From contig JAEMPK010000178.1 in the NCBI GenBank assembly GCA_022759345.1, positions 1-14,918 of the forward strand: a stretch of DNA of 14,918 nt, in the 5' to 3' direction. This stretch comes from Pyrobaculum sp. (lineage in GTDB: Archaea; Thermoproteota; Thermoprotei; Thermoproteales; Thermoproteaceae). Each line of letters opens with the position of its first letter. The first letter of the stretch is position 1. The position numbers and the translations under genes are program-made. This document shows, piece after piece, positions 5,043-13,073 of the stretch. A model generated the notes under the pieces. That model was not told the origin of the DNA and ran no database searches. It worked only from the letters and a program-made list of their open reading frames with translations.

Positions 5043-6287
5043 ATGCCCACGTGGACCGAATACATATTTTCTAAAAAGCTGGGGAAGACGCCTTCGCCGG
5101 GCGACGTGGTGGAGGTGGTGCCGGATTTAGTGGGCTTCCACGACCTCACCGGCTACCACGTGTTGGAGGTCTTGGAGAGCATGGGCAAGGTGGAGGTCTT
5201 CGACAAAGAGAGAGTGGTGGTGGCCTTTGACCACCTGGCGCCGCCTCCTACGCAGAGGGCGGCGGAGATCATGGTCTACATTAGGAAACACGTGAAGACG
5301 CTTGGTCTGCCTCATTTCTACGACGTTGGGGGCGGGATTCTCCACCAGATAATCCTGGAGAAATACGCCATGCCGGAGCAGGTCATCTTCGCCGCGGATT
5401 CCCACACCAACACCGCAGGCGCCCTGGGGGCCTTTGCCCACGGGATGGGGGCCACAGACATAGCGGCTACCCTCAAGCTGGGCAAGACCTGGGTTGTGGT
5501 GCCCACGCCGTTTAGAATAGACGTAGAGGGACACTTCCCGAAGGGCGTCGTGGGGAAGGACGTGGCGCTTCACCTCCTCGGCCAATTCGGCGCAGAGGGC
5601 TTCAACGGCTACTCCGTCGAGGTGTATGTGAAGGAGCCCAAGGCCTTCCCCATGGAAGACAGAGCCACCGTGGCCAACATGTCCACCGAGATGGGCGCCG
5701 ACGCGCTTATGTTTGTGCCAGACGAAGTCACAGTGGATTACCTGCAGAGGGAGAGAGGCGTCACGTATAAACCGCCTCAGCTCATGCCGGGCATGTACGC
5801 CGAGAGGTATACAGTAGAGCTAAACAGATTAGAGCCCTTAGTAGCGGCGCCTCACAGCGTAGACAACGTCAAGTCCGTAAGAGAGGTGGAGGGGGTGGAG
5901 GTAGACCAAGTCTTCATAGGCTCGTGCACCAACGGGAGGTTGAGCGACATGGAGGCGGCGGCGCGGATCTTGAAGAGAGGCCGCGTCAAGAGCAGGTGTA
6001 TAGCAATCCCTGCAAGTTACGCAGTGTTTAGAAAAGCCATGGAGCTGGGCTACATCGACATATTGACCAAGGCAGGTTGCGTAGTTACCTACGGCACATG
6101 CGGCCCCTGCCTCGGCGGACACTTCGGCGTAGCAGGTCCCGGCGAGGTCGTAGTCTCCACAAGCAACCGCAACTTCAAGGGGAGGATGGGGCATCCAGAC
6201 TCCAAGGTCTACTTGGCAAACCCGGCCACAGCCGCCGCGGCGGCGCTCGAAGGGAAAATAGTCGACCCCCGCCCCTACTTATCTTAA
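5043..6287 (+). CDS. leuC: 3-isopropylmalate dehydratase / homoaconitase large subunit
   Basis: Large subunit of a two-subunit aconitase-family hydro-lyase that isomerises isopropylmalate (leucine pathway) or homocitrate (alpha-aminoadipate lysine pathway). It has 414 residues, the length of archaeal/short-type LeuC. Motifs: AADSHTNTAGALGAFAHGMG (117-136), the [4Fe-4S] ligands C295 in GSCTNGR and C353/C356 in CGPCLGG, and STSNRNFKGRMG (372-383) with substrate-binding arginines. Sequence alone does not separate LeuC from HacA/LysT; in this family the small subunit decides much of the specificity, and no small-subunit gene is in the window. The homocitrate synthase 1 kb away makes a lysine role plausible. 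The start is ATG with a TATA box at leaderless spacing. Its 3' end overlaps the convergent argF by nine bases. Confidence 0.93.
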   Translation: MPTWTEYIFSKKLGKTPSPGDVVEVVPDLVGFHDLTGYHVLEVLESMGKVEVFDKERVVVAFDHLAPPPTQRAAEIMVYIRKHVKTLGLPHFYDVGGGILHQIILEKYAMPEQVIFAADSHTNTAGALGAFAHGMGATDIAATLKLGKTWVVVPTPFRIDVEGHFPKGVVGKDVALHLLGQFGAEGFNGYSVEVYVKEPKAFPMEDRATVANMSTEMGADALMFVPDEVTVDYLQRERGVTYKPPQLMPGMYAERYTVELNRLEPLVAAPHSVDNVKSVREVEGVEVDQVFIGSCTNGRLSDMEAAARILKRGRVKSRCIAIPASYAVFRKAMELGYIDILTKAGCVVTYGTCGPCLGGHFGVAGPGEVVVSTSNRNFKGRMGHPDSKVYLANPATAAAAALEGKIVDPRPYLS

Positions 6288-7196
6288 GAGGTAGGCAAAA
6301 ACCGCCTTTGCCGTATGCATTCTGTTTTCGGCCTGGTCCCAGACGGCGGACTGGGGCCCGTCTATCACGTCGTCTGTCACCTCCTCCCCTCTATGCGCCG
6401 GCAGGCAATGTAGAAAGACGGCCTTTCTACCTGCTATGTCCATTACTCTCTGGTTTACTTGGTAGGGCGATAGGAGGCGCCTCCTCTCCTCTGCCTCCTT
6501 CTCGAAGCCCATGGAGACCCACGTGTCGGTGTACACGCCGTCTACCCCCATTACGTCGTTTATAGAATCTGTGAAGTAGACCCGGGCCCCGGTCTTTGCC
6601 AAATCTTCCGAAAGATCATCGAGTAGCTTTGTGTTCCACAGCTCCTTCGGCCCCACCAGCCTAACCTCCCACCCCAGCTTTGCGCCAACCACGGCGAGGC
6701 TGGTGGCCACGTTATTCGACACGTCCCCCACGAACGCCACCTTGACGTTGTGGAGCCTGCCGGTCCGCTCCCAGAGGGTGAGGGCGTCTGCGAGGGCTTG
6801 GAGGGGGTGGTGTCTGTCGGATAGGGCGTTTATCACCGGGATGGAGCTGTATTTAGCCATCTCCTCCAAAGTCTCGTGTTTATACACCCTGGCGGTGACC
6901 GCGGCGGCGTATCGCGAAAGAACCCTCATGGTGTCGGCCACGGTTTCGCCTCTGCCGATTTGAAGCTCGTTTGGCGAAGTGGCGACGGGGTGCATCCCCA
7001 GCTGGGCCGCCGCCGCCGAGAGCGAAAGTCTAGTTCGTGTGCTGGGCTTCTCGAAGTAGAGAACAACTATTCGGCCGGGGAAAAGCGGAGTGTAGACCTC
7101 CCCCGCCATAAACCGCGTCTTGAAGTCTCTAGACATACGTAGAAGATACTCAACTTCATGTGGTTTGTATTCCATCAACGTGAGTAAATGACGCAT
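6279..7196 (-). CDS. argF: ornithine carbamoyltransferase
   Basis: Transfers the carbamoyl group from carbamoyl phosphate to ornithine to form citrulline in arginine synthesis; a cytoplasmic enzyme, usually trimeric. It has 305 residues, normal for the family. The carbamoyl-phosphate loop is STRTR (52-56), with HPLQ (130-133) completing that site. The ornithine-side loop DTWVSMG (224-230) and the catalytic HCLPAHRG (263-270) distinguish OTC from aspartate carbamoyltransferase. The start is ATG at 7196 with a TATA box about 26 bases upstream, separating it transcriptionally from lysS, which ends 63 bases before. The stop overlaps the convergent leuC stop by nine bases, so no room is left for a separate terminator. 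Confidence 0.96.
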   Translation of the reverse strand: MRHLLTLMEYKPHEVEYLLRMSRDFKTRFMAGEVYTPLFPGRIVVLYFEKPSTRTRLSLSAAAAQLGMHPVATSPNELQIGRGETVADTMRVLSRYAAAVTARVYKHETLEEMAKYSSIPVINALSDRHHPLQALADALTLWERTGRLHNVKVAFVGDVSNNVATSLAVVGAKLGWEVRLVGPKELWNTKLLDDLSEDLAKTGARVYFTDSINDVMGVDGVYTDTWVSMGFEKEAEERRRLLSPYQVNQRVMDIAGRKAVFLHCLPAHRGEEVTDDVIDGPQSAVWDQAENRMHTAKAVFAYLLR

Positions 7197-7215
7197 AACC
7201 TACCTTAGCACCGCC

Positions 7216-7227
7216 CTTAAATATATT
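7216..7227 (-). promoter_or_regulatory. TATA box for argF
   Basis: The minus strand reads AATATATTTAAG, centred about 26 bases before the argF ATG at 7196, the leaderless arrangement. It lies in the 63-base gap after lysS, so argF can be transcribed on its own. Confidence 0.6.
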
Positions 7228-7259
7228 GATCTATAGAAATACCCACTCTGATATGTAGT

Positions 7260-8671
7260 CTAGTGGTGGTTTACCGGGAGTTGCTTGAGCACTATGCTTG
7301 TCAAGGTGGACACGACCCCCCTTATCTCACGTATGTTTTCAATCACCTGGTTCAGCTCTTCTGTGTTCTCAGCGACTACCCTAGCCACTATGTCGTAGTC
7401 GCCGGTCACCTCAGACACAGACGCCACGTTGCGCAGGGCAGCCACGCGTCTGGCCACCGACGTGGTGTAGACGTTGTTGGCCACCTTCAGCCACACGTAC
7501 GCCTCGATGTGTTTGTTAACCCGGGCCTTGTAAGGCGTGTTGGTGATCTTCTCCAAGATCTCAAGCAAGTCTTCGTCTCTTAGACGTCTCGCGTTGCTAC
7601 GCTTCACCTCCTCCACCACCTTCTCCAAGACGTCGGGGGGCACCGAGATGCCCATGCGCTCTAGCCTATACGCTATGGCCTTCCTCCCGCTGTATTTGTC
7701 AAGCGAGAAGTCGCGGCTCCGCCCCACCACCTCCGGCGGGATGGGCTCGTAGGTCTCTGGGTTGGCCAACACGCCGGCTTGGTGGACGCCGGCTTTGTGC
7801 GTAAAGACGTTCTCGCCGACTACGGGGAAGGTGGGCATCACAGTGATGCCGCTGGCGGCCTCCACCATGGCTGTGATCTCTGGAAGCTTCTCCAGCTTGA
7901 CGAGCCTCGCCCCCTTGTGGTAGTAGTAAGCGGCGGCGAAGACTTGTAGCGGCGTGATGCCGGCCCTCTCGCCCAGCCCGTTGACCGTGGTGTGGACCAC
8001 GTCTGCGCCGCCCTCCACGGCCGCGAGGCTGTTGGCCACGGCCATGCCGAAGTCGTTGTGGGCGTGTATGTCCAGCCCGACGCCGGGCACGGCCGCCTTG
8101 ACTTTGGCAAACACCTCTCTGGCCCTGTCCGGCGTGAAGATGCCCACCGTGTCTGCAATGCTGACTCTATCCGCCCCCGCCTCGTAGGCTGTCTTGACCA
8201 CTTGTATCAAGTAGTCCAAGTCGGCGCGGGAGGCGTCCTCCGCGGTGAACCTCACCGCGACGCCGTGCGATTTGACCATGGAGACCATCTCGGCGATTAT
8301 CTGAAGCGCTTCTTCCCTACTCTTTTTGTGTTTATACTTGAGGTGGATGTCGCTGACGCCGTAGAACACAGCGACGCGGTCCGGCTCTAGCGAAGCCGCG
8401 TTTTCCAGGTCTTGCTTCACGGCGCGGCTGTGCACAACGATGTGGCTTCTGATCTCTCCCTGGCGCTTAAGCTGGACTATTTTCTTAATGGCCGACTTTA
8501 TGTCGGGCGCCACGCTGGGGTCCCCCACCTCGATCATGCCGACGCCGATGTCTGAGAGGGCCTTGGCGATTCTGACGCGCCATTCTTCAGAGAACACAAC
8601 GCCGGGGGTCTGCTCGCCTTCTCTAAGCGTGGAGTCTAGGATTACTGGGTGGTTGTTTTCCCCGAACGCAT
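7260..8671 (-). CDS. lysS: homocitrate synthase with C-terminal RAM (AsnC-type) domain; 1-base frameshift near start
   Basis: HMGL-like aldolase joining acetyl-CoA and 2-oxoglutarate in alpha-aminoadipate lysine synthesis. The open frame to the GTG at 8597 gives 445 residues, but the conserved catalytic motif lies just upstream in the same frame (PVILDSTLREGEQTPG), with no ATG, GTG or TTG ahead of it. An ATG at 8671-8669 sits one frame off and has a TATA box at leaderless spacing; one additional base in the run TTTTCCCC (8656-8663) would join it, giving about 470 residues. Numbered from the GTG, metal ligands HAHND are at 178-182 and HKAGVHQAG at 267-275. Residues 364-440 form a RAM/AsnC effector domain (WLKVANNVYTTSVARRVAAL; VTGDYDIV; IREIRGVVSTLTSIVL), which replaces the LeuA dimer domain and suggests amino-acid feedback. 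Homocitrate synthase is preferred over isopropylmalate synthase for this reason, though substrate is not proven. Confidence 0.87.
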
Positions 8672-8689
8672 AAAGGCTAGAATCTTCCT

Positions 8690-8698
8690 ATTTATAAA
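8690..8698 (-). promoter_or_regulatory. TATA box for lysS
   Basis: The minus strand reads TTTATAAAT, ending about 19 bases and centred about 23 bases before the ATG at 8671. This placement is the main reason for choosing 8671 as the intended start of lysS despite the frame break. Confidence 0.55.
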
Positions 8699-8708
8699 AC
8701 TTTCCAGC

Positions 8709-8730
8709 TATATAGAATATATCATAAAAC
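8709..8730 (+). promoter_or_regulatory. AT-rich promoter region for the PAPS-reductase-like gene
   Basis: An almost pure AT stretch containing ATATAGAATATATC and CATAAAAC lies 27-48 bases before the GTG at 8757. It is back to back with the lysS promoter within an 85-base divergent spacer. Which part acts as TATA box cannot be told by eye. Confidence 0.45.
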
Positions 8731-8756
8731 TTATTACTGCAGCTCGCGTAGAGCCT

Positions 8757-10547
8757 GTGCCTCTTTATTGGTGTACAGAGCTGAATCTCCCGGTGCTCGA
8801 CGCGAGGAAGATCGCTTCGAAATGCGACGTTTTTACCGAGGTGAAACTTACACAACCTGCAGACCCCCGTCCCGCCTTCCCTGCAGATATAGAAATTACG
8901 AGAGGTGCCGTGATAAACGAGTTCGGCGACGTGAAGCTCGCTGAGAGGTTGATCCCAAGAGACGAGGTGGTTTTGCTCAACAAAATCCCCGGCTACGCAG
9001 ACCAGGCCGACGAAGTTGTGGTGAGGGGGAGGACCGTGGGGCATAGGTTCTACGACGTGTTGGAGAGGCGGTGGAGGTTCCGGCCGCTCTACGAAGGCGT
9101 CGCCACGATGCTTCAAGAGCGGCTGGGCTTCTGGGCCGTGGTGGACATGTCGGAGTTGCCCGAGAGATACGACATACACCCAGACAGAATACTCGAGGGC
9201 GAGTTGCCCAGGGAGAAGTTCCGCCACGTCGCGCTGGCCACCAAAGACGGCCGGATCCACGGCGTCGCCAAGCTCTTCAGAGGCGGGAGGCTCCACGTGA
9301 TTAAGTCGTGGAGGGCGAAGACGCCTCTGCCGCCTGGGCGCCCTTCCACTCTCAGCGAGGCGGCTGAGCTAAACAGAGAACACATAGAGGAGCTCGCCAG
9401 CGAGGCCGTGAAGTTCATAAGAGAGGTGGCTGAGAAGTACAAAAAGCCCATCGTGGTGTCTTACTCCGGCGGGAAGGACAGTCTGGTGGCGCTGGACCTC
9501 GTGGCCAGGAGCGGCTTGCCGTTCTACGTCTACTTCAACGACACAGGGCTTGAGCCGCCTGAGACGTATAAAAACCTAGAGGCGATACGGGAGAGATACG
9601 GCGTAGAGGTGATCGTGGGGGCAGCCGGCGACCGCTTCTGGCGCGCCATGAAGCTCTTCGGCCCGCCCGCGAGAGACTACCGATGGTGTTGCAAGGTGAT
9701 TAAGCTGGGCCCCACCACGGAGGCGCTCAAGGCTAAGTTCCCGCAGGGCTACATAAGCGTAGTGGGGCAGAGGGGGGCTGAGTCCTTCCTCAGGGCCAGG
9801 TTGCCCAAGGTCTCGCAGAGCAAGTGGGTGGCCGGCTCCGTCGTCGCGGCGCCGCTCCAGGAGTGGACCGCGTTGGAGGTGTGGCTGTATATATACCTGC
9901 ATAAGCTCCCCTACAACCCGGCCTACGAGAGGGGGTTCGACAGACTCGGCTGCGTCGTGTGTCCGGCGAATGAGCTGGCGGAGCTCGACCTAGTAAAAAG
10001 GAGCTACCCAGACGTATACGAGAAGATGGAGACAGCGTTGAGGGAGCGCTTCTCCGAGAAAGAAGTGGAGATGGGGCTGTGGCGGTGGCGTGGAAGGATA
10101 CCGGGCGACATGGCGAGGTGGGTGAAAAGAGAGAAGGGGGCAGAGCTCCCCGTCCGGCTCAGAGTTGATGGAGGCGAGGTGAGGGTCGAGATGGACGCGG
10201 AGCCCGACCCCGCAACTCTGAGACATCTGCTGAAGATGTTAGGCACGGTAGAGGGCGAATATGTGGTCAGAGGCAAGAGGGGCGTCGTGAAGCTTGAGCG
10301 GAGGGGGAGCGGCTGGGCCATCTCCGCCGGGGACGGCAAGACGGCGCTGGACGCCGCCGGTCTGTTGGTGCGCTCTGCGATATGCGGCGACTGCGACCTC
10401 TGCGTTCACTGGTGCCCCACCGGCGCGTTGAAGAGGACAGGCCCAGGCAGGAGGTTTGAGGTAGACGAGAATAAGTGCATAGGCTGTCTTCTCTGTAGCG
10501 CGGCGTGCCCCGCCGCCCAGTACCTAGTCTACAGAAATGAAGGCTAA
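8757..10547 (+). CDS. PAPS-reductase-like PP-loop protein fused to a 2[4Fe-4S] ferredoxin domain
   Basis: A 596-residue protein with four parts. Residues 1-25 resemble a degraded zinc-finger start (LYWCTELNLPVLD, C23). Residues 40-200 are an archaeal N-terminal module, possibly PUA-like. Residues 205-410 form the PAPS reductase domain: PP-loop SYSGGKDS (235-242), YFNDTGLEPPET, RWCCKV with C311/C312, and GCVVC (C399, C402). The last 60 residues hold two cluster motifs, CGDCDLCVHWCP (C543, 546, 549, 553) and CIGCLLCSAACP (C574, 577, 580, 584). It may reduce APS or PAPS to sulfite using the built-in ferredoxin, or act on another adenylated or thiolated substrate. The start GTG 8757 is chosen because it follows the AT-rich promoter; the open frame runs back to 8649, but that stretch is unlike the family. 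It overlaps amzA by 11 bases. Confidence 0.9.
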   Translation: MPLYWCTELNLPVLDARKIASKCDVFTEVKLTQPADPRPAFPADIEITRGAVINEFGDVKLAERLIPRDEVVLLNKIPGYADQADEVVVRGRTVGHRFYDVLERRWRFRPLYEGVATMLQERLGFWAVVDMSELPERYDIHPDRILEGELPREKFRHVALATKDGRIHGVAKLFRGGRLHVIKSWRAKTPLPPGRPSTLSEAAELNREHIEELASEAVKFIREVAEKYKKPIVVSYSGGKDSLVALDLVARSGLPFYVYFNDTGLEPPETYKNLEAIRERYGVEVIVGAAGDRFWRAMKLFGPPARDYRWCCKVIKLGPTTEALKAKFPQGYISVVGQRGAESFLRARLPKVSQSKWVAGSVVAAPLQEWTALEVWLYIYLHKLPYNPAYERGFDRLGCVVCPANELAELDLVKRSYPDVYEKMETALRERFSEKEVEMGLWRWRGRIPGDMARWVKREKGAELPVRLRVDGGEVRVEMDAEPDPATLRHLLKMLGTVEGEYVVRGKRGVVKLERRGSGWAISAGDGKTALDAAGLLVRSAICGDCDLCVHWCPTGALKRTGPGRRFEVDENKCIGCLLCSAACPAAQYLVYRNEG

Positions 10548-11013
10548 GCTGACGGTTTACATCCCGCCGCATCTACCTCCCGTAGACATCCCGGAATTCG
10601 ACGTGACCTGGAGGACCGCGGTCCTGGACTTGTCGAGGTTTTTAGACAGGTCGCGGGGGCAGTGCCGGGCCGACGTGGCGGTGGAGGCGCTTGCCGCAGG
10701 CATCTCCACGCCGACGGTGTACGTGCTCGACTGCGACGGCTACTACCCAGGCTTCAACTTCCTCTTCGGCCTGGCGCAACCGGCCTTAAGGACAGCCGTG
10801 GTGTTTACGGCAAGGCTCCGCGGCCCTCTATTCGCGGAGAGGCTGGCTAAAGAGATCACGCACGAAGCTGGGCATCTCTACGGGCTGAGCCACTGCTCCA
10901 ACCCCAAGTGCGTCATGTACTTCAGTAACACTTTGCTGGACACCGACAGAAAGAGCGTCTACTTCTGCGATAAGTGCAGGAGGAAGCTACTTGCCCGCTA
11001 CCTCAACCCCTAG
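10537..11013 (+). CDS. amzA: archaemetzincin, zinc metalloprotease
   Basis: Small cytoplasmic metalloprotease of the archaemetzincin family. It has 158 residues. The full signature is present: HEAGHLYGLSHC (109-120) with catalytic E110 and zinc ligands H109, H113 and H119, followed by C120, C125 and the Met-turn M127 in CVMYFSN, and CDKC (C144, C147). The four cysteines bind a second, structural zinc. All active-site residues are retained, so it should be active; natural substrates of the family are unknown. The ATG at 10537 overlaps the end of the PAPS-reductase-like gene by 11 bases, suggesting coupled translation. The 3' end overlaps the convergent FMN glutamate synthase gene by 27 bases. 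Confidence 0.93.
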   Translation: MKAKLTVYIPPHLPPVDIPEFDVTWRTAVLDLSRFLDRSRGQCRADVAVEALAAGISTPTVYVLDCDGYYPGFNFLFGLAQPALRTAVVFTARLRGPLFAERLAKEITHEAGHLYGLSHCSNPKCVMYFSNTLLDTDRKSVYFCDKCRRKLLARYLNP

Positions 11014-13044
11014 GAGCTTCGCGATTCTTCCGTCTAGCGATCTGAGGAGGTCTCTGTTTCCGACTAACGTGTGGTAGTAGCTTGTGACCCCGTTGGCGCC
11101 CATGAGGAGCCTGAGCTCCTTGGTCAAGGCGCTGATCACGTTTTCGTATCTCACCATGCGGGCCCTCAGCTCCATATGCTTGACCCGCTCCTTGACATGT
11201 TCGAAGATCCCCAGGGGGGCCACCAGATCCGCCCCAAGCGCCGCGAGCTTGTATATGTCGCCGCCGTTGTACAGCCTCCCCACCGCCACTATGTATACCT
11301 GCCCCCTGACCCCCCTCCGCCTAAGATCCAGGTCGAGCCGCGCCACCGCCTCCTCCAAAAGGCCACCTCCTAGCCTCTCATCTATCACTACCACGCCTGA
11401 GGCGACATCGACGTCGCGGCCCGGCGGCACCACTACCGCGCCCTCGTCTATGTGCCTCAGCCCGTATGCGTTTTCGCCGTAGATGGGGGCGCCCAGGGCG
11501 TAGGCCGCCAACACCGCCGCGTCGTCTATCGCTGGCACCACGACCGGGGTGTGGTACTCCTCGGCGCCTACCCTCACAGAAACCTCCAGATCCTCCCTGT
11601 AGGGGTCCACGGAGGGGTGGGTCACCTGCGCCGCCTCTATGCGCAACAGATCGAGCGGCCGCCTCGCAGGCGTGGTGTACCCCGGCACGACCCCGCCCAT
11701 CCCAGTTATGGGCGGCCGCCCCTCCTCGTAGTACTCCCTCTGCACCAGCTGCCGGACGTTTGGATCTATCCACGCCACCTCCCCCTCCTCCCTAACCGTC
11801 AAGCCCAACGCCTCGGCGAGATAGGCGTCTACGTAGTACGCCTCCAGCAGATCCTTCCGCCCTACTAGCTCCCTTATGCTGGACATGCCTAGGGCGTAGA
11901 GCACGGCCTTGAGCCCCCTCCCCACGGCGAGGAGGTAGTTGGCAAGTAGCCTGGAGGCCCACTCTATGTCGAGCACCTTAGGCGCCCCTATCATATTAGT
12001 AAGCGCCGTTGGGCAGCCGCCCGTGTGGCAGGCGTGGCACATTATGCAACCCATGGCTATCAAAGCCGCGGTACCCAGGTTGGCCATGTCGGCGCCGAGG
12101 GCCACGATCTTCGCCACGTCCATGGGGCTGTAAAGCAAACCTCCAGCCACCACGCGGACGTTGTGACGGGTGCCGTCTCTCCGTAGCCACGCGTCGACCA
12201 CGGGAACTGCGTAGTCGATGGGGATGCCCAAGTGATCCCGCGCCACAATCGGCGTCGCGCCGGTCCCCGCACCTGCGCCGTCGATGATTATGCCCTCCGC
12301 CGTGGACCTCGCCACGCCGACCGCGACGAAGTGTATCTTGTTGACGGCTGCCACCTTAACCAACACGGGCTTCCCCGTCATATCCCTAAGCGCCTTGACG
12401 CGTTGGGCGAGGTCCTCTATGGAGTATATGTCGTGGTGCGGCGCCGGCGAGAGGGCGTCGCTCCCCACGGGTATCTTGCGCAGTTGGGCAATCACGTCTA
12501 CCACCTTCTTGCCGGGCAGGTGGCCGCCGATGCCCGGCTTGGCCCCCTGGCCGATCTTTATGTTGACCGCCAAGCCCGCCTTGAGGAGGGCCATGTCCAT
12601 GCCGAACCTCGCCGAGGCCCACTGTACCACTATGTTGCGGAACTTCGCCACCTCAGGGTGGAGGCCGCCTTCGCCTATGCCGGCCACGGCCCCCACCTCG
12701 GTCGCGGCCTTCGCTATTGCGATGTTCGGGTTCCCGCTCAACGCGCCGAAGGACATATCGCCTATATACAGCGGGAGCTCCAGCCTGTTTCCAAAGAAGT
12801 CTATCCCCACGTCCACGTCCAACCTGTCCGCCCTAGAAAGCGCCTCCTTCAACGAGGAGGGCCTCAGATCCCTGAATACCAGCCTGTCAAGTAACCTCCC
12901 CCGCCTCGCCGGGCCGTTCAGCTCAACATGCGGCATTCCGGTCTCCGCCATCTTCCTAACGGCGGCCACCCGCTCCTCGCCCCAGAACTCCGGCACTAGA
13001 TGCCTCGCCGGCTCTATATATGTCCTCACAACTATATGTTGCAT
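10987..13044 (-). CDS. gltB: glutamate synthase FMN/Fe-S domain protein with extra C-terminal region
   Basis: The synthase half of glutamate synthase: an FMN TIM barrel that aminates 2-oxoglutarate and reduces the iminoglutarate to glutamate. Motifs: YIGDMSFGALSGNPNIAIAK (94-113), GIGEGGLH, IKIGQGAKPGIGGHLPGKKV (163-182), the DGAGAGTGATP loop (256-266), VVAGGLLYSP, and the Fe-S segment CIMCHACHTGGC (334-345). C334, C340 and C345 match the classical 3Fe-4S ligands; C337 is an additional cysteine. Residues about 470-686 go beyond the usual length of about 500 and resemble a weak second copy of the barrel start (EDLEVSVRVGAEEYHTPVVV against DVDVGIDFFGNRLELPLYIG). The ATG at 13044 is preferred over GTG 13047; a TATA-like box lies at 13064-13072. 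The partner glutaminase gene lies 26-29 bases upstream. No NADPH-binding subunit gene is in the window. Confidence 0.93.
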   Translation of the reverse strand: MQHIVVRTYIEPARHLVPEFWGEERVAAVRKMAETGMPHVELNGPARRGRLLDRLVFRDLRPSSLKEALSRADRLDVDVGIDFFGNRLELPLYIGDMSFGALSGNPNIAIAKAATEVGAVAGIGEGGLHPEVAKFRNIVVQWASARFGMDMALLKAGLAVNIKIGQGAKPGIGGHLPGKKVVDVIAQLRKIPVGSDALSPAPHHDIYSIEDLAQRVKALRDMTGKPVLVKVAAVNKIHFVAVGVARSTAEGIIIDGAGAGTGATPIVARDHLGIPIDYAVPVVDAWLRRDGTRHNVRVVAGGLLYSPMDVAKIVALGADMANLGTAALIAMGCIMCHACHTGGCPTALTNMIGAPKVLDIEWASRLLANYLLAVGRGLKAVLYALGMSSIRELVGRKDLLEAYYVDAYLAEALGLTVREEGEVAWIDPNVRQLVQREYYEEGRPPITGMGGVVPGYTTPARRPLDLLRIEAAQVTHPSVDPYREDLEVSVRVGAEEYHTPVVVPAIDDAAVLAAYALGAPIYGENAYGLRHIDEGAVVVPPGRDVDVASGVVVIDERLGGGLLEEAVARLDLDLRRRGVRGQVYIVAVGRLYNGGDIYKLAALGADLVAPLGIFEHVKERVKHMELRARMVRYENVISALTKELRLLMGANGVTSYYHTLVGNRDLLRSLDGRIAKLLGVEVAGK

Positions 13045-13063
13045 CACGAATACTACATCTACT

Positions 13064-13072
13064 CTATATAAG
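13064..13072 (-). promoter_or_regulatory. possible internal TATA box before the FMN glutamate synthase gene
   Basis: The minus strand reads CTTATATAG in the short gap after the glutaminase-GXGXG gene, about 24 bases before the ATG at 13044. It could give the second gene an additional promoter, though co-transcription with the upstream gene is equally likely. Confidence 0.4.
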
Positions 13073-13073
13073 T

